The position numbers and the translations under genes are program-made. DNA of 7,414 nucleotides from positions 1 to 7,414 of the forward strand of contig JAGQUE010000278.1 of the NCBI GenBank assembly GCA_020438665.1. The letters run 5' to 3'. Below the pieces are notes generated by a model, which did no database searches, was not told the DNA's origin, and was given only the letters and a program-made list of their open reading frames with translations. Shown piece by piece: positions 1 to 5,992 of this stretch (position 1 is its first letter; every line of letters starts with the position of its first letter). Source of the stretch: Nocardioidaceae bacterium (GTDB taxonomy: Bacteria; Actinomycetota; Actinomycetes; Propionibacteriales; Nocardioidaceae).

Positions 1-1191
1 CCCGGCACCAAGGGCCTGAGCCTGTTCATCGTGCCCAAGTTCCACTTCGACCCCGAGACCGGTGAGCTCACCGGTGAGCGCAACGGCGTCTACGCCACCA
101 ACGTCGAGAAGAAGATGGGCATCAAGGTGTCCAACACCTGCGAGCTGACCTTCGGCGAGAAGGAGCCGGCCCGCGGCTGGCTGCTCGGCGAGACCCACAG
201 CGGCATCGCCCAGATGTTCCAGGTGATCGAGAACGCCCGCATGATGGTCGGCGCCAAGGCCATCGCCACGCTGTCGACCGGCTACCTCAACGCGCTCGAC
301 TATGCCAAGTCGCGGGTCCAGGGTGCCGACCTCACCCAAGCGTCGGACAAGACGGCGCCGCGGGTGACGATCACCCACCACCCCGATGTACGCCGCTCGC
401 TGATGACCCAGAAGGCCTACGCCGAGGCGATGCGCGCCCTGGTGCTCTACACCGCGAGCTGGCAGGACCGGGTCCTCATGGCCGACCACGCCGGCGAGTC
501 CGACGCGACCGCCGAGGCCGTCAACGACCTGCTACTGCCGATCGTGAAGGGCTATGGCTCTGAGCGCTCGTGGGTGCTGCTCGGCACCGAGTCGCTGCAG
601 ACGTTCGGTGGGTCCGGCTTCCTGCAGGACTACCCGGTCGAGCAATACGTGCGCGACGCCAAGATCGACACCCTCTATGAGGGCACCACCGCGATCCAGG
701 GCCAGGACCTGTTCTTCCGCAAGATCGTCAAGGACCAGGGCCGGGCGCTGGGCCACGTGGCCAGCCAGATCCAGGGCTTCATCGCCTCCGAAGCCGGCAA
801 CGGTCGCCTCAAGGTGGAGCGGGAGCTGCTGTCCGAGGCGCTCGAGAACGCCAACGGCATCGTCGGCACGATGATCAGCCACCTCATGTCGGCCGACCCG
901 TCGGCCCAGGACGGCGACCTGCGCAACATCTACAAGGTCGGCCTCAACACCTCGCGCCTGCTCATGGCGCTCGGTGACGTCGTGTGCGCCTGGCTGCTGC
1001 TGCGTCAGGCCGAGGTGGCCCTCGACAAGCTCGCCGGCGACGTCAACCCGGCCGACAAGGCGTTCTATGAGGGCAAGGTCGCCGCGGCGCAGTTCTTCGC
1101 CCGCGATGTGCTCCCCAAGATCAGCAGCGAGCGCGCCATCGCCGAGGCCGTCGACCTTGCGGTCATGGACCTCGACGAGGCCGCCTTCTGA
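1..1191 (+). CDS. Acyl-CoA dehydrogenase, FadE5-like, 5' end missing
   Basis: The reading frame is open from base 1 ([13 protein letters not shown]...), so the gene begins before the window; 396 residues are visible. Acyl-CoA dehydrogenases are FAD flavoenzymes that insert the alpha-beta double bond in acyl-CoA during beta-oxidation. What is seen: the end of the middle beta domain (residues about 1-45, with [13 protein letters not shown]), then the helical C-terminal domain with [20 protein letters not shown] at residues 200-219. LYEGTTAIQ follows, whose glutamate (residue 227, bases 679-681) is at the catalytic base position. An extra helical region of about 120 residues (278-396) follows, matching the C-terminal extension of the long, roughly 600-residue FadE5-type enzymes. 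The motif wording YEGTTAIQ...FFRKIVKD is close to my recollection of mycobacterial FadE5. Chain-length preference cannot be read from the sequence. A hairpin follows 30 bases after the stop. Confidence 0.95.
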   Translation, partial: PGTKGLSLFIVPKFHFDPETGELTGERNGVYATNVEKKMGIKVSNTCELTFGEKEPARGWLLGETHSGIAQMFQVIENARMMVGAKAIATLSTGYLNALDYAKSRVQGADLTQASDKTAPRVTITHHPDVRRSLMTQKAYAEAMRALVLYTASWQDRVLMADHAGESDATAEAVNDLLLPIVKGYGSERSWVLLGTESLQTFGGSGFLQDYPVEQYVRDAKIDTLYEGTTAIQGQDLFFRKIVKDQGRALGHVASQIQGFIASEAGNGRLKVERELLSEALENANGIVGTMISHLMSADPSAQDGDLRNIYKVGLNTSRLLMALGDVVCAWLLLRQAEVALDKLAGDVNPADKAFYEGKVAAAQFFARDVLPKISSERAIAEAVDLAVMDLDEAAF

Positions 1192-1220
1192 CGCACCCCG
1201 TCACACCCACACCACACCAA

Positions 1221-1252
1221 CGCCGAGTCGTCACTGATGTAACGACTCGGCG
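1221..1252 (+). terminator. Perfect 11-bp hairpin after the acyl-CoA dehydrogenase gene
   Basis: CGCCGAGTCGT (1221-1231) and ACGACTCGGCG (1242-1252) are perfect inverted repeats with a 10-base loop, in which AC/GT can pair further around TGAT. The hairpin lies 30 bases after the stop codon. There is no T-run; a G-rich tract follows instead. Many actinobacterial terminators lack a T tail, so transcription termination is the likely role, but an operator or a dispersed repeat is also possible. Confidence 0.6.
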
Positions 1253-1254
1253 AA

Positions 1255-1276
1255 GGGTTGGGGGCAGGGGCACGGG
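1255..1276 (+). other. Canonical G-quadruplex motif
   Basis: Four G runs lie in 22 bases on the + strand: GGG (1255-1257), TT, GGGGG (1260-1264), CA, GGGG (1267-1270), CAC, GGG (1274-1276). This satisfies the standard G3+N1-7 rule with loops of only 2, 2 and 3 bases. It starts three bases after the preceding hairpin and ends 30 bases before the next start codon, so it could affect termination of the upstream gene or the promoter of the downstream one. Folding is inferred, not shown. Confidence 0.5.
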
Positions 1277-1294
1277 ACAGAACCGGCGGCGCGC

Positions 1295-1300
1295 GACAAT
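1295..1300 (+). promoter_or_regulatory. -10-like hexamer for a leaderless start
   Basis: GACAAT, fitting nAnnnT, ends exactly six bases before the ATG at 1307. No Shine-Dalgarno sequence precedes that ATG, so a leaderless mRNA starting at the A is plausible. I see no good -35 element at the usual distance. The match is weaker than those at 3367 and 5943, but the spacing is identical. Confidence 0.35.
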
Positions 1301-1306
1301 CACGGC

Positions 1307-2161
1307 ATGACGACGATCGGCATCGTGTCCCCCGGCGCCATGGGTTCCGCCCTCGCCCGGGCCTGGCAGGCCAACGGCGCGGCGACCGTGGCCACCGTCC
1401 ACGGGCGCAGCGCCCGGACCCGCCGGCTGGCCGACGGGCTCACCCTCCTCGACGACCTCGACGCGGTGGTGGGCGCCGCCGACGTGGTCGTGAGCGTCTG
1501 CCCACCCAGCCACGCCGAGGCCGCCCTGGCCGACATCGTCGCCGCCTGCCGTCGTACGACGTCCCGGCCGCTGGTCGCCGATCTCAACGCGGTGTCGCCC
1601 TCGGTGGTCGCGACCTTGGAGCGGGCGGCGACCGACGCCGGGCTCGACTTCGTCGACGGGGCGATCAGCGGGCCACCGCCGCGCCCCGGGACGGACACCA
1701 TCCTCTATGTCTCGGGCAGCCGGGCCACCGAGCTCGCCGACCTCCCGGCCGAGCACCTGCGCGGTGTGGTGGTCGGCGACCGGGCGGGCCAGGCCTCCGG
1801 GGTGAAGATGTGCACGGCCTCGATCTACAAGGGCACGACCGCTCTGTGGGCCCAGGCGCTGCAGACCGCCGACGAGCTCGGGGTCCTCGACCTGGTGCTC
1901 GACGACCTCCGGCTGGAGTTCCCGGGTCTGGTGGACGGAGCCGGTCGCCAGATCGCGCTGGCCACCTCGAAGAGCGCCCGGTTCGTCGGCGAGATGGAGC
2001 AGATCTCGGTCACCCAGGGCGCCGCGGGCGCGAGCGCCGAACTGTTCGCCGCGATGGCAGCCGTCTATCGTCGCCTCGCCGCGACGCCGTTGGCAGCGGT
2101 CACGCCCGAGGAGGCCACTGGTCTGCACGACCTGCGCGAGGTGCTGGCGCGGCTGCGCTGA
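1307..2161 (+). CDS. NAD(P)-dependent oxidoreductase, 6PGDH-like N-domain with DUF1932 C-domain
   Basis: This 284-residue protein belongs to the beta-hydroxyacid dehydrogenase superfamily, which oxidises hydroxyacids or reduces the ketoacid with NAD(P). An N-terminal Rossmann fold starts at residue 4 with GIVSPGAMG (5-13). The first glycine of the usual GxGxxG is a serine here, as I recall for DUF1932 proteins. HGRSART (32-38) follows beta-2, and its arginines suggest [13 protein letters not shown] (117-125) sits where the family has its substrate-binding loop. [16 protein letters not shown] (161-176) carries the likely catalytic Lys167. The remainder is the all-helical DUF1932-type domain. 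The ATG at 1307 is chosen because the fold begins immediately and a -10-like element lies six bases upstream; there is no Shine-Dalgarno. The substrate is unknown. A specific call such as 3-hydroxyisobutyrate dehydrogenase is not supported. Confidence 0.9.
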   Translation: MTTIGIVSPGAMGSALARAWQANGAATVATVHGRSARTRRLADGLTLLDDLDAVVGAADVVVSVCPPSHAEAALADIVAACRRTTSRPLVADLNAVSPSVVATLERAATDAGLDFVDGAISGPPPRPGTDTILYVSGSRATELADLPAEHLRGVVVGDRAGQASGVKMCTASIYKGTTALWAQALQTADELGVLDLVLDDLRLEFPGLVDGAGRQIALATSKSARFVGEMEQISVTQGAAGASAELFAAMAAVYRRLAATPLAAVTPEEATGLHDLREVLARLR

Positions 2162-2168
2162 CGCGCGA

Positions 2169-2182
2169 GGAGCGGCCGCTCC
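2169..2182. repeat. 14-bp perfect palindrome after the oxidoreductase stop
   Basis: GGAGCGGCCGCTCC equals its own reverse complement and starts seven bases after the stop at 2161. As RNA it could fold into a 5-bp stem with a GGCC loop, making it a weak terminator candidate. Equally it may be a protein-binding site in the upstream region of the collagen-like gene. Confidence 0.35.
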
Positions 2183-2219
2183 GGTCCAGATGTCCGATCG
2201 GACAGTCCCCCTGGTCCGG
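2181..2219. promoter_or_regulatory. Nested dyad with a 14-bp palindrome, possible operator
   Basis: The core TGTCCGATCGGACA (2191-2204) is a perfect 14-bp palindrome. It is enclosed by imperfect outer arms CCGGTCCAG (2181-2189) and CTGGTCCGG (2211-2219), which pair at 8 of 9 positions. The element lies 133 bases or more upstream of the collagen-like gene start. Such nested symmetry suits a dimeric regulator or an RNA hairpin; which regulator is unknown. Confidence 0.35.
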
Positions 2220-2288
2220 TCGGGTGGTGCGGTGGGACCGGCCGTACCGATGTTGCGCGTTCGGGCCTGCTGGCCACCCGCCTGTCCC

Positions 2289-2294
2289 TACGTT
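2289..2294 (+). promoter_or_regulatory. Possible -10 element of the collagen-like gene
   Basis: TACGTT fits TAnnnT and would put a transcription start near base 2301, giving a leader of about 50 bases that contains the ribosome binding site. No convincing -35 hexamer lies 16-19 bases upstream. Weak call. Confidence 0.2.
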
Positions 2295-2314
2295 TGTCGC
2301 TCTGGGTCGACCGC

Positions 2315-2328
2315 TGGTCGGCCGACCA
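2315..2328. promoter_or_regulatory. 14-bp perfect palindrome just upstream of the collagen-like gene
   Basis: TGGTCGGCCGACCA is a perfect palindrome ending 23 bases before the ATG at 2352. If transcription starts near 2301 it would lie in the leader. There it could act as an operator overlapping early transcription, or as a hairpin close to the ribosome binding site at 2342. It shares the TG..CG outline with the palindrome at 2191, but the two half-sites match at only about four of seven positions. Confidence 0.35.
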
Positions 2329-2341
2329 CAGACAACGACCT

Positions 2342-2347
2342 GGGAGG
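2342..2347 (+). promoter_or_regulatory. Shine-Dalgarno site fixing the collagen-like start
   Basis: GGGAGG lies four bases before the ATG at 2352 and decides the start. An in-frame ATG at 2190 opens a longer frame, but it overlaps the palindrome cluster and would put 54 non-signal residues before the signal peptide. Confidence 0.6.
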
Positions 2348-2351
2348 CACC

Positions 2352-3326
2352 ATGGAGCGCACCGGCGGCTGGAGCCGGTTCCGTCGGCCGACACTCTCGC
2401 GCGCCGGCGCGGTCGCGATCTCGCTGAGCGTGCTCGTCGCGGGCGGTGTCGGTGTCGCCGTCGCCGCCGGTACGACGACCGGCGCGAAGGCGTGCCAGAC
2501 GAGCGGCAGCGTGCTGGTGCTCCGCAACAGCAAGGGCAAGTGCCCGGCAGGCTCGAAGGCGGTGACCCTCGGCGCTCGGGGGCCCGCGGGTCCCGCCGGC
2601 GTGCAGGGACCCGAAGGTCCCGCGGGCGCCAAGGGCCTCAAGGGCGACACCGGCGCGACCGGACCCCAGGGCATCCAGGGACCGACGGGGCCCGCTGGCG
2701 CCAAGGGCGCGACGGGCGCCACGGGGGCGACCGGGCCCGCTGGACCCACGGGTCCGACGGGCACCACCGGCGCGACCGGTGCCACGGGCGCGACCGGACC
2801 GGCCGGCCCGAAGGGCGATACCGGGGCCCCGGGCCCGACGGGCGCGACGGGCGCGACCGGCCCGATGGGGCCGCAGGGCCCGGGCGCCAGCCGGATCGTC
2901 TATACCTCCAACGCGACGGGCAGCCTCGCCGTCGCGAACCAGCCCGTCCTCAACGGCTACACCTACTCATCGACCTGCAGCGTCGGCGGCACGGCCAGCG
3001 CGCCGACGGTGACGTCCTACCTGACCGTCAAGGCCGGCAGCGGAACGACGTACAGCCTCTATGGCTCCCGCCAGACCCAGACCAACGACACCGGCTCGAT
3101 GGCCGACTCGGTCCTCAACCAGCACGGCCTGTCGACGTCGTTCATGATCGGCCCATCGGTGACCAGCGGCAACAGCCTCCAGCGTCAGTACGGCACGCTC
3201 CTGGTGAGCGGGTCCAACGGCGCCCTGCACACGGTCACGTTCCGGGTCACCGCCAACGCGAAGACGACCGTGGGCTCCAACGAGTCGCGCTGCATGGTGG
3301 AAGCCGTCATCATCCCGACCACCTGA
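2352..3326 (+). CDS. Secreted collagen-like (Gly-X-Y) protein
   Basis: This 324-residue protein is of unknown function. Residues 1-17 are basic and 18-39 hydrophobic ([20 protein letters not shown]), reading as a Sec signal or anchor; cleavage after AVA-A near 38-40 is plausible. A short module (45-73) with Cys48 and Cys64 in [13 protein letters not shown] resembles the CxxGxK segment that I recall preceding collagen repeats in many actinobacterial proteins. Residues 74-178 are 35 uninterrupted Gly-X-Y triplets, nine of them GAT, with Thr in the Y position in 16. KGD occurs twice (97-99 and 154-156), a pair known to stabilise triple helices. A globular, Ser/Thr/Gly-rich C-terminal domain (179-324) has Cys209 and Cys314, which could form a disulphide; I do not recognise its fold. 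There is no LPXTG or C-terminal membrane segment, so release or non-covalent surface attachment is expected. The upstream spacer has three 14-bp palindromes. Confidence 0.9.
   Translation: MERTGGWSRFRRPTLSRAGAVAISLSVLVAGGVGVAVAAGTTTGAKACQTSGSVLVLRNSKGKCPAGSKAVTLGARGPAGPAGVQGPEGPAGAKGLKGDTGATGPQGIQGPTGPAGAKGATGATGATGPAGPTGPTGTTGATGATGATGPAGPKGDTGAPGPTGATGATGPMGPQGPGASRIVYTSNATGSLAVANQPVLNGYTYSSTCSVGGTASAPTVTSYLTVKAGSGTTYSLYGSRQTQTNDTGSMADSVLNQHGLSTSFMIGPSVTSGNSLQRQYGTLLVSGSNGALHTVTFRVTANAKTTVGSNESRCMVEAVIIPTT
2571..2885 (+). repeat. Collagen-repeat coding tract, 35 nine-base units
   Basis: Every ninth base starts a glycine codon (GGN) for 35 units, without interruption. Short near-identical units such as GGCGCGACC and GGGGCGACC recur and cluster three times (2715-2741, 2769-2795, 2841-2858). 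This kind of DNA is prone to slippage in multiples of nine bases, which would change triplet number without breaking the frame. Confidence 0.85.
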
Positions 3327-3338
3327 CCCGGCCAGCAC

Positions 3339-3356
3339 GCCCCACCACGGCGGGGC
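3339..3356 (+). terminator. Weak GC hairpin after the collagen-like gene
   Basis: GCCCC (3339-3343) pairs with GGGGC (3352-3356) around an 8-base loop, 12 bases after the stop. It has only five base pairs and no T-run. It is the sole candidate terminator before the next promoter-like hexamer. Confidence 0.3.
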
Positions 3357-3366
3357 CCGCTGTCAC

Positions 3367-3372
3367 TAGTCT
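3367..3372 (+). promoter_or_regulatory. -10 element for a leaderless start
   Basis: TAGTCT fits TAnnnT and is followed by exactly six bases and then the ATG at 3379. No Shine-Dalgarno sequence is present. This indicates a leaderless transcript covering the two coupled genes downstream. No clear -35 hexamer is seen. Confidence 0.5.
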
Positions 3373-3378
3373 GTCAGC

Positions 3379-4194
3379 ATGACCGACCGTGACCTGCTCG
3401 CGAGCTATGTCGCCGTGTGGTGGCAGGCCGTGGCCGACCTGCTCGCCCTGCTCGACGAGCTCGGGCCCGACGACTGGGCGAGGCCCACCGACCTCCCGGG
3501 CTGGACCGTGCACGACGTCGTCGCGCACACCGCCCACCTCGAGGCGATCCTGGCCGGCGCGCCGGAGGAGACCGTCGACGTCACCCCGGGCGAGCACGTG
3601 CGCGGGCTGATGGGCTACTACACCGAGCAGGGCGTGGTGGCGCGCCGCGACCGGAGCCCGGCCGAGCTCGTCGCCGAGATCCGGGAGACCACGGCGCGGC
3701 GCCATGACCAGCTGCTCGCCGACATGCCTGCCGACGCCTCCGCGCGGCCGACGGTGATCTTCGGTGGCGTGCCGTGGGACTGGCGAACGCTGCTGCGCAA
3801 CCGCCCGCTCGACGTCTGGATGCACGAGCAGGACATCCGCCGTGCCGTCGGCCGCCCCGGCAATCTCGACGGCGAGCCTGCCAAGCACTCCGCCGACTAC
3901 CTCGCCGAGTCGCTTCCCCTGGTCGTCGCCAAGCGCGTCGGGGCCCCGGAAGCTACGACGGTCGTGCTGCGCATCAACGGCAGCAAGCCGCTGTCGGTCC
4001 GGGTCAACGCGGACGGCCGTGGCGTCCGGGTGCCCGAGATCCCCGCGACACCCACGGTCCGGATCAACACCGACCGGGAGACGTTCGTCTGCCTGGCCGG
4101 CGGACGCCGCGCCCCCGCCCCGGGAGCAGTCGGGCTCGACGGCGACCAGGACCTCGGCCAGCGCATCCTCGAGGCGATGGCGGTGACGCCCTGA
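3379..4194 (+). CDS. Maleylpyruvate isomerase (MDMPI)-like family protein, DinB fold
   Basis: This 271-residue protein fits the actinobacterial family with a mycothiol-dependent maleylpyruvate isomerase N-terminal domain. Family members use a four-helix DinB-type bundle with a divalent metal and, where studied, the thiol cofactor mycothiol. The first helix (residues 6-29) leads to LPGWTVHDVVAHTAHLE (39-55), with His50 at the usual metal-ligand position. A second conserved segment, DVWMHEQDIRRAVGRPG, starts at residue 145 with His149 and Asp152 spaced H-x-x-D like the other ligands. The C-terminal 90 or so residues form the smaller alpha/beta domain of these proteins. The substrate is not readable; most members of this large family are not maleylpyruvate isomerases. 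The stop overlaps the next start (TGATG), and a leaderless -10 lies six bases before the ATG, so the pair is probably one transcript. Confidence 0.88.
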   Translation: MTDRDLLASYVAVWWQAVADLLALLDELGPDDWARPTDLPGWTVHDVVAHTAHLEAILAGAPEETVDVTPGEHVRGLMGYYTEQGVVARRDRSPAELVAEIRETTARRHDQLLADMPADASARPTVIFGGVPWDWRTLLRNRPLDVWMHEQDIRRAVGRPGNLDGEPAKHSADYLAESLPLVVAKRVGAPEATTVVLRINGSKPLSVRVNADGRGVRVPEIPATPTVRINTDRETFVCLAGGRRAPAPGAVGLDGDQDLGQRILEAMAVTP

Positions 4195-5120
4195 TGGCGT
4201 GGCAGCTCGACGAGATGCCCGACCAGGACGGTCGCGTCGCACTCGTCACAGGGACCTCGGTGGGCGGGCTCGGCCACCACACCGCCCTCGAGCTGGCGCG
4301 CCGAGGCGCGACCGTGCTCCTCGCGGGCCGCAACGAGCCCAAGCTCAAGGCAACCGAGGCGGCCATCCACACCGAGGTCCCGGACGCCCATCTGCAGCGG
4401 GTCGTCGTGGACCTGGCCGACCTCTCGTCGGTGCGGCGTGCCGCCGGGCACGTGTCCGAGCTCCACGTGCTGGTCAACAACGCCGGCATCATGGCCCCGT
4501 CCTACTCCCGGACCGTGGACGGCTTCGAGTCCCAGCTCGGGACCAACCACTTCGGGCCGTTCCTGCTGACCGGGCTGTTGCTCCCCCGCCTGCGCGAGGC
4601 GGCCGACTCGGGGCACGACGCCCGGGTGGTCACGGTGTCGTCGATGATGCACCGCACCGCCCGGTCAGCGCCCGTGGAGGATCCGCGCGCCGACAACGGC
4701 CGCTATCTGCGCTGGCCTGAGTACGCCCGGTCCAAGCTGGCCAACCTGTTGTTCACCTTCGAGCTCGACCGTCGGCTCGCCGACGCCGGGATCGCGGTCA
4801 AGGCGATGGCCGCCCACCCCGGCTTCGCTGGCACCCACCTGGTCGCCAACGGCCAGCTCGGGCGGACCACCGGGGCGGTCGCCTCCATCCTCGAGGCGTC
4901 GGTCAAAGCGGTCTCCCAGTCGCCGGCGGCCGGTGCGCTGCCCACGCTGATGGCCGCGACGGCGGCGCTGCCGTCGGGCACCTATTGCGGCCCTTCGCGG
5001 TTCAACGAGATGCGCGGCGCCCCCAAGGTCGTCGGAGCCTCGTCGCTCGCCCGTGACGTCGACGCCCAGCGCCGGCTCTGGGAGGTCAGCGAGGAGGCCG
5101 TCGGGCTGTCGTGGCCCTGA
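4194..5120 (+). CDS. Short-chain dehydrogenase/reductase (SDR)
   Basis: This 308-residue protein is a classical-type SDR of the retinol dehydrogenase/protochlorophyllide reductase-like branch. These soluble NAD(P)(H) enzymes interconvert alcohols and ketones or reduce double bonds. The cofactor motif is TGTSVGGLG (19-27), one residue longer than the usual TGxxxGxG. AGRN (44-47) after beta-2 suggests NADP. NNAG is at 95-98, the catalytic serine is Ser149 or Ser150 (TVSSM), and YARSK gives Tyr177 and Lys181. HPG (208-210) follows as expected. The C-terminal part (about 225-308) contains a proposed substrate-pocket region with TYCGPSRFNEMRG. Translation begins at an ATG whose A is the last base of the previous stop, and no separate promoter is seen, so synthesis is coupled to the MDMPI-like protein and the two may act together. 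The substrate is unknown. Confidence 0.92.
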   Translation: MAWQLDEMPDQDGRVALVTGTSVGGLGHHTALELARRGATVLLAGRNEPKLKATEAAIHTEVPDAHLQRVVVDLADLSSVRRAAGHVSELHVLVNNAGIMAPSYSRTVDGFESQLGTNHFGPFLLTGLLLPRLREAADSGHDARVVTVSSMMHRTARSAPVEDPRADNGRYLRWPEYARSKLANLLFTFELDRRLADAGIAVKAMAAHPGFAGTHLVANGQLGRTTGAVASILEASVKAVSQSPAAGALPTLMAATAALPSGTYCGPSRFNEMRGAPKVVGASSLARDVDAQRRLWEVSEEAVGLSWP

Positions 5121-5144
5121 CCCGGCGTCGTCGTACGCCGGTCA
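5118..5144. terminator. Bidirectional hairpin joining two convergent genes
   Basis: CCGGCGT (5122-5128) and ACGCCGG (5135-5141) pair perfectly around the 6-base loop CGTCGT. With C5121 bulged, the stem extends by three pairs, TGA (5118-5120) with TCA (5142-5144). These are the stop codon of the + strand SDR and the complement of the stop codon of the minus strand crotonase. The 21-bp junction therefore consists almost entirely of a hairpin usable from both strands. No T-run is present. Confidence 0.6.
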
Positions 5145-5936
5145 GCGGGCGCGAGGCCCGAAGACCGGCTTGACCTTCTCGAACGCCGCCCGCTGGGCGA
5201 CCTTGGTGTTGCGGCCGGCCAACAAGAAGGCCTGCTCGACGCGCTCCCGGGCGAACGTGCGTCGCGGGCTCGCGGTCCAGGTCGAGTTGAACAGCCGCTT
5301 GGCAGCGGCGAGCTGGTCGGGCGACCGCTCGGCGAGCCGGCCGGCGAACGAGGTCGCCGCTTCGACCGGGTCGGCGTCGAGCTCGGTGACCAGGCCGAGG
5401 TCGCGGGCCTCCTTGCCGCTGAACATCTGGGCAGTCATGGTCAACCGCTTGGCCGTGTCGATGCTGGTGAGCTCGGCCAGCGATCGGATCCCTGTCATGT
5501 CGGGGATGATGCCCCACTTGCCCTCGAGCACCGACCAGGTCGAGTCGGGGGTGGCGATGCGGAAGTCGGCCGCCAGGGCGATCTGGAGGCCGCCGCCGAG
5601 GCAGTGGCCGTGAACGGCCGCGATCACGGGGACGGGCAGCCGGCGCCACGCCCAACACGCCTCCTGGAAGGTGTTGGTGCCGCGCCAGGGGCGCGGGACG
5701 AAGCCCGCCACCAGCTGGGCGGGCTGGCCGAGGACGCTCTTGAAGTCGAGCCCGGCGCAGAACGCGTCGCCCGCGCCGGCGATCACCACCGCCCGCAGGG
5801 TGCGGTCGCGGCGCAGGTCACGGGCCGTCGACGCCAGATCGCCGAGCAGCTCGAGGGTCAGCGCGTTGAGCTTGTCGGGCCGGTCGAGCCGGACCTGGGC
5901 GATCCCGTCGTCGACGGTGCAGCGCACGAGCGTCAT
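5142..5936 (-). CDS. Crotonase-family protein (enoyl-CoA hydratase/isomerase)
   Basis: This 264-residue protein has the normal length for a single-domain crotonase. The family binds acyl-CoA and stabilises an enolate in an oxyanion hole. DAFCAGLDF (57-65) and HGHCLGGGLQIALAADFR (109-126) provide the oxyanion-hole backbone positions. The acid/base positions are informative. The first glutamate of true hydratases (rat Glu144) is Gln118 here, while the second (rat Glu164) is kept as Glu138 in LEGKWGIIPDMTG. Asp146 in that segment aligns with the third acidic residue of dienoyl-CoA isomerase. A standard hydratase assignment is therefore uncertain, and an isomerase or other reaction is possible. 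The C-terminal helices (about 190-264) are complete. The ATG at 5936 has no Shine-Dalgarno; a TAGGCT hexamer sits six bases upstream. It lies 56 bp downstream of the AceE-like gene on the same strand. Confidence 0.92.
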   Translation of the reverse strand: MTLVRCTVDDGIAQVRLDRPDKLNALTLELLGDLASTARDLRRDRTLRAVVIAGAGDAFCAGLDFKSVLGQPAQLVAGFVPRPWRGTNTFQEACWAWRRLPVPVIAAVHGHCLGGGLQIALAADFRIATPDSTWSVLEGKWGIIPDMTGIRSLAELTSIDTAKRLTMTAQMFSGKEARDLGLVTELDADPVEAATSFAGRLAERSPDQLAAAKRLFNSTWTASPRRTFARERVEQAFLLAGRNTKVAQRAAFEKVKPVFGPRAR

Positions 5937-5942
5937 GGCGTC

Positions 5943-5948
5943 AGCCTA
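5943..5948 (-). promoter_or_regulatory. -10 element for the leaderless crotonase gene
   Basis: Read on the minus strand, TAGGCT (TAnnnT) is followed by exactly six bases (GACGCC) and the ATG at 5936. This gives the crotonase gene its own likely leaderless promoter inside the 56-bp spacer, so it need not depend on read-through from the AceE-like gene upstream. Confidence 0.5.
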
Positions 5949-5992
5949 GGCGCTCGGGACCGGCGAGGATCGTGGCGAGGCGACCAGCGTGA

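Noticed and set aside
1163..2128. 321-residue open frame on the minus strand
   Set aside because: It lies antisense to the oxidoreductase, which has a clear Rossmann motif. The product is Arg/Gly/His-rich without any recognisable domain, as expected for shadow frames in high-GC DNA.
2190..2351. Upstream in-frame ATG extension of the collagen-like gene
   Set aside because: The added 54 residues have no signal character and overlap the palindrome cluster. The GGGAGG before 2352 and the signal peptide starting just after it fix the start there.
2288..2785. Minus-strand Pro/Val/Ala-rich frame of 165 residues
   Set aside because: Its [11 protein letters not shown] pattern is simply the complement of the Gly-X-Y codons of the collagen tract.
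2571..2885. Short regular repeats that could suggest a CRISPR array
   Set aside because: The period is nine bases with no spacers, and it is fully explained by Gly-X-Y coding.
3774..4193. N-terminal extension of the SDR frame into the preceding gene
   Set aside because: The extension is Arg-rich and overlaps the MDMPI-like gene. The SDR fold begins right after the ATG at 4194, which sits in a TGATG overlap.
3310..4242. 310-residue minus-strand frame opposite the MDMPI-like gene
   Set aside because: No domain or promoter. The sense strand has conserved family motifs and coupled translation with the SDR.
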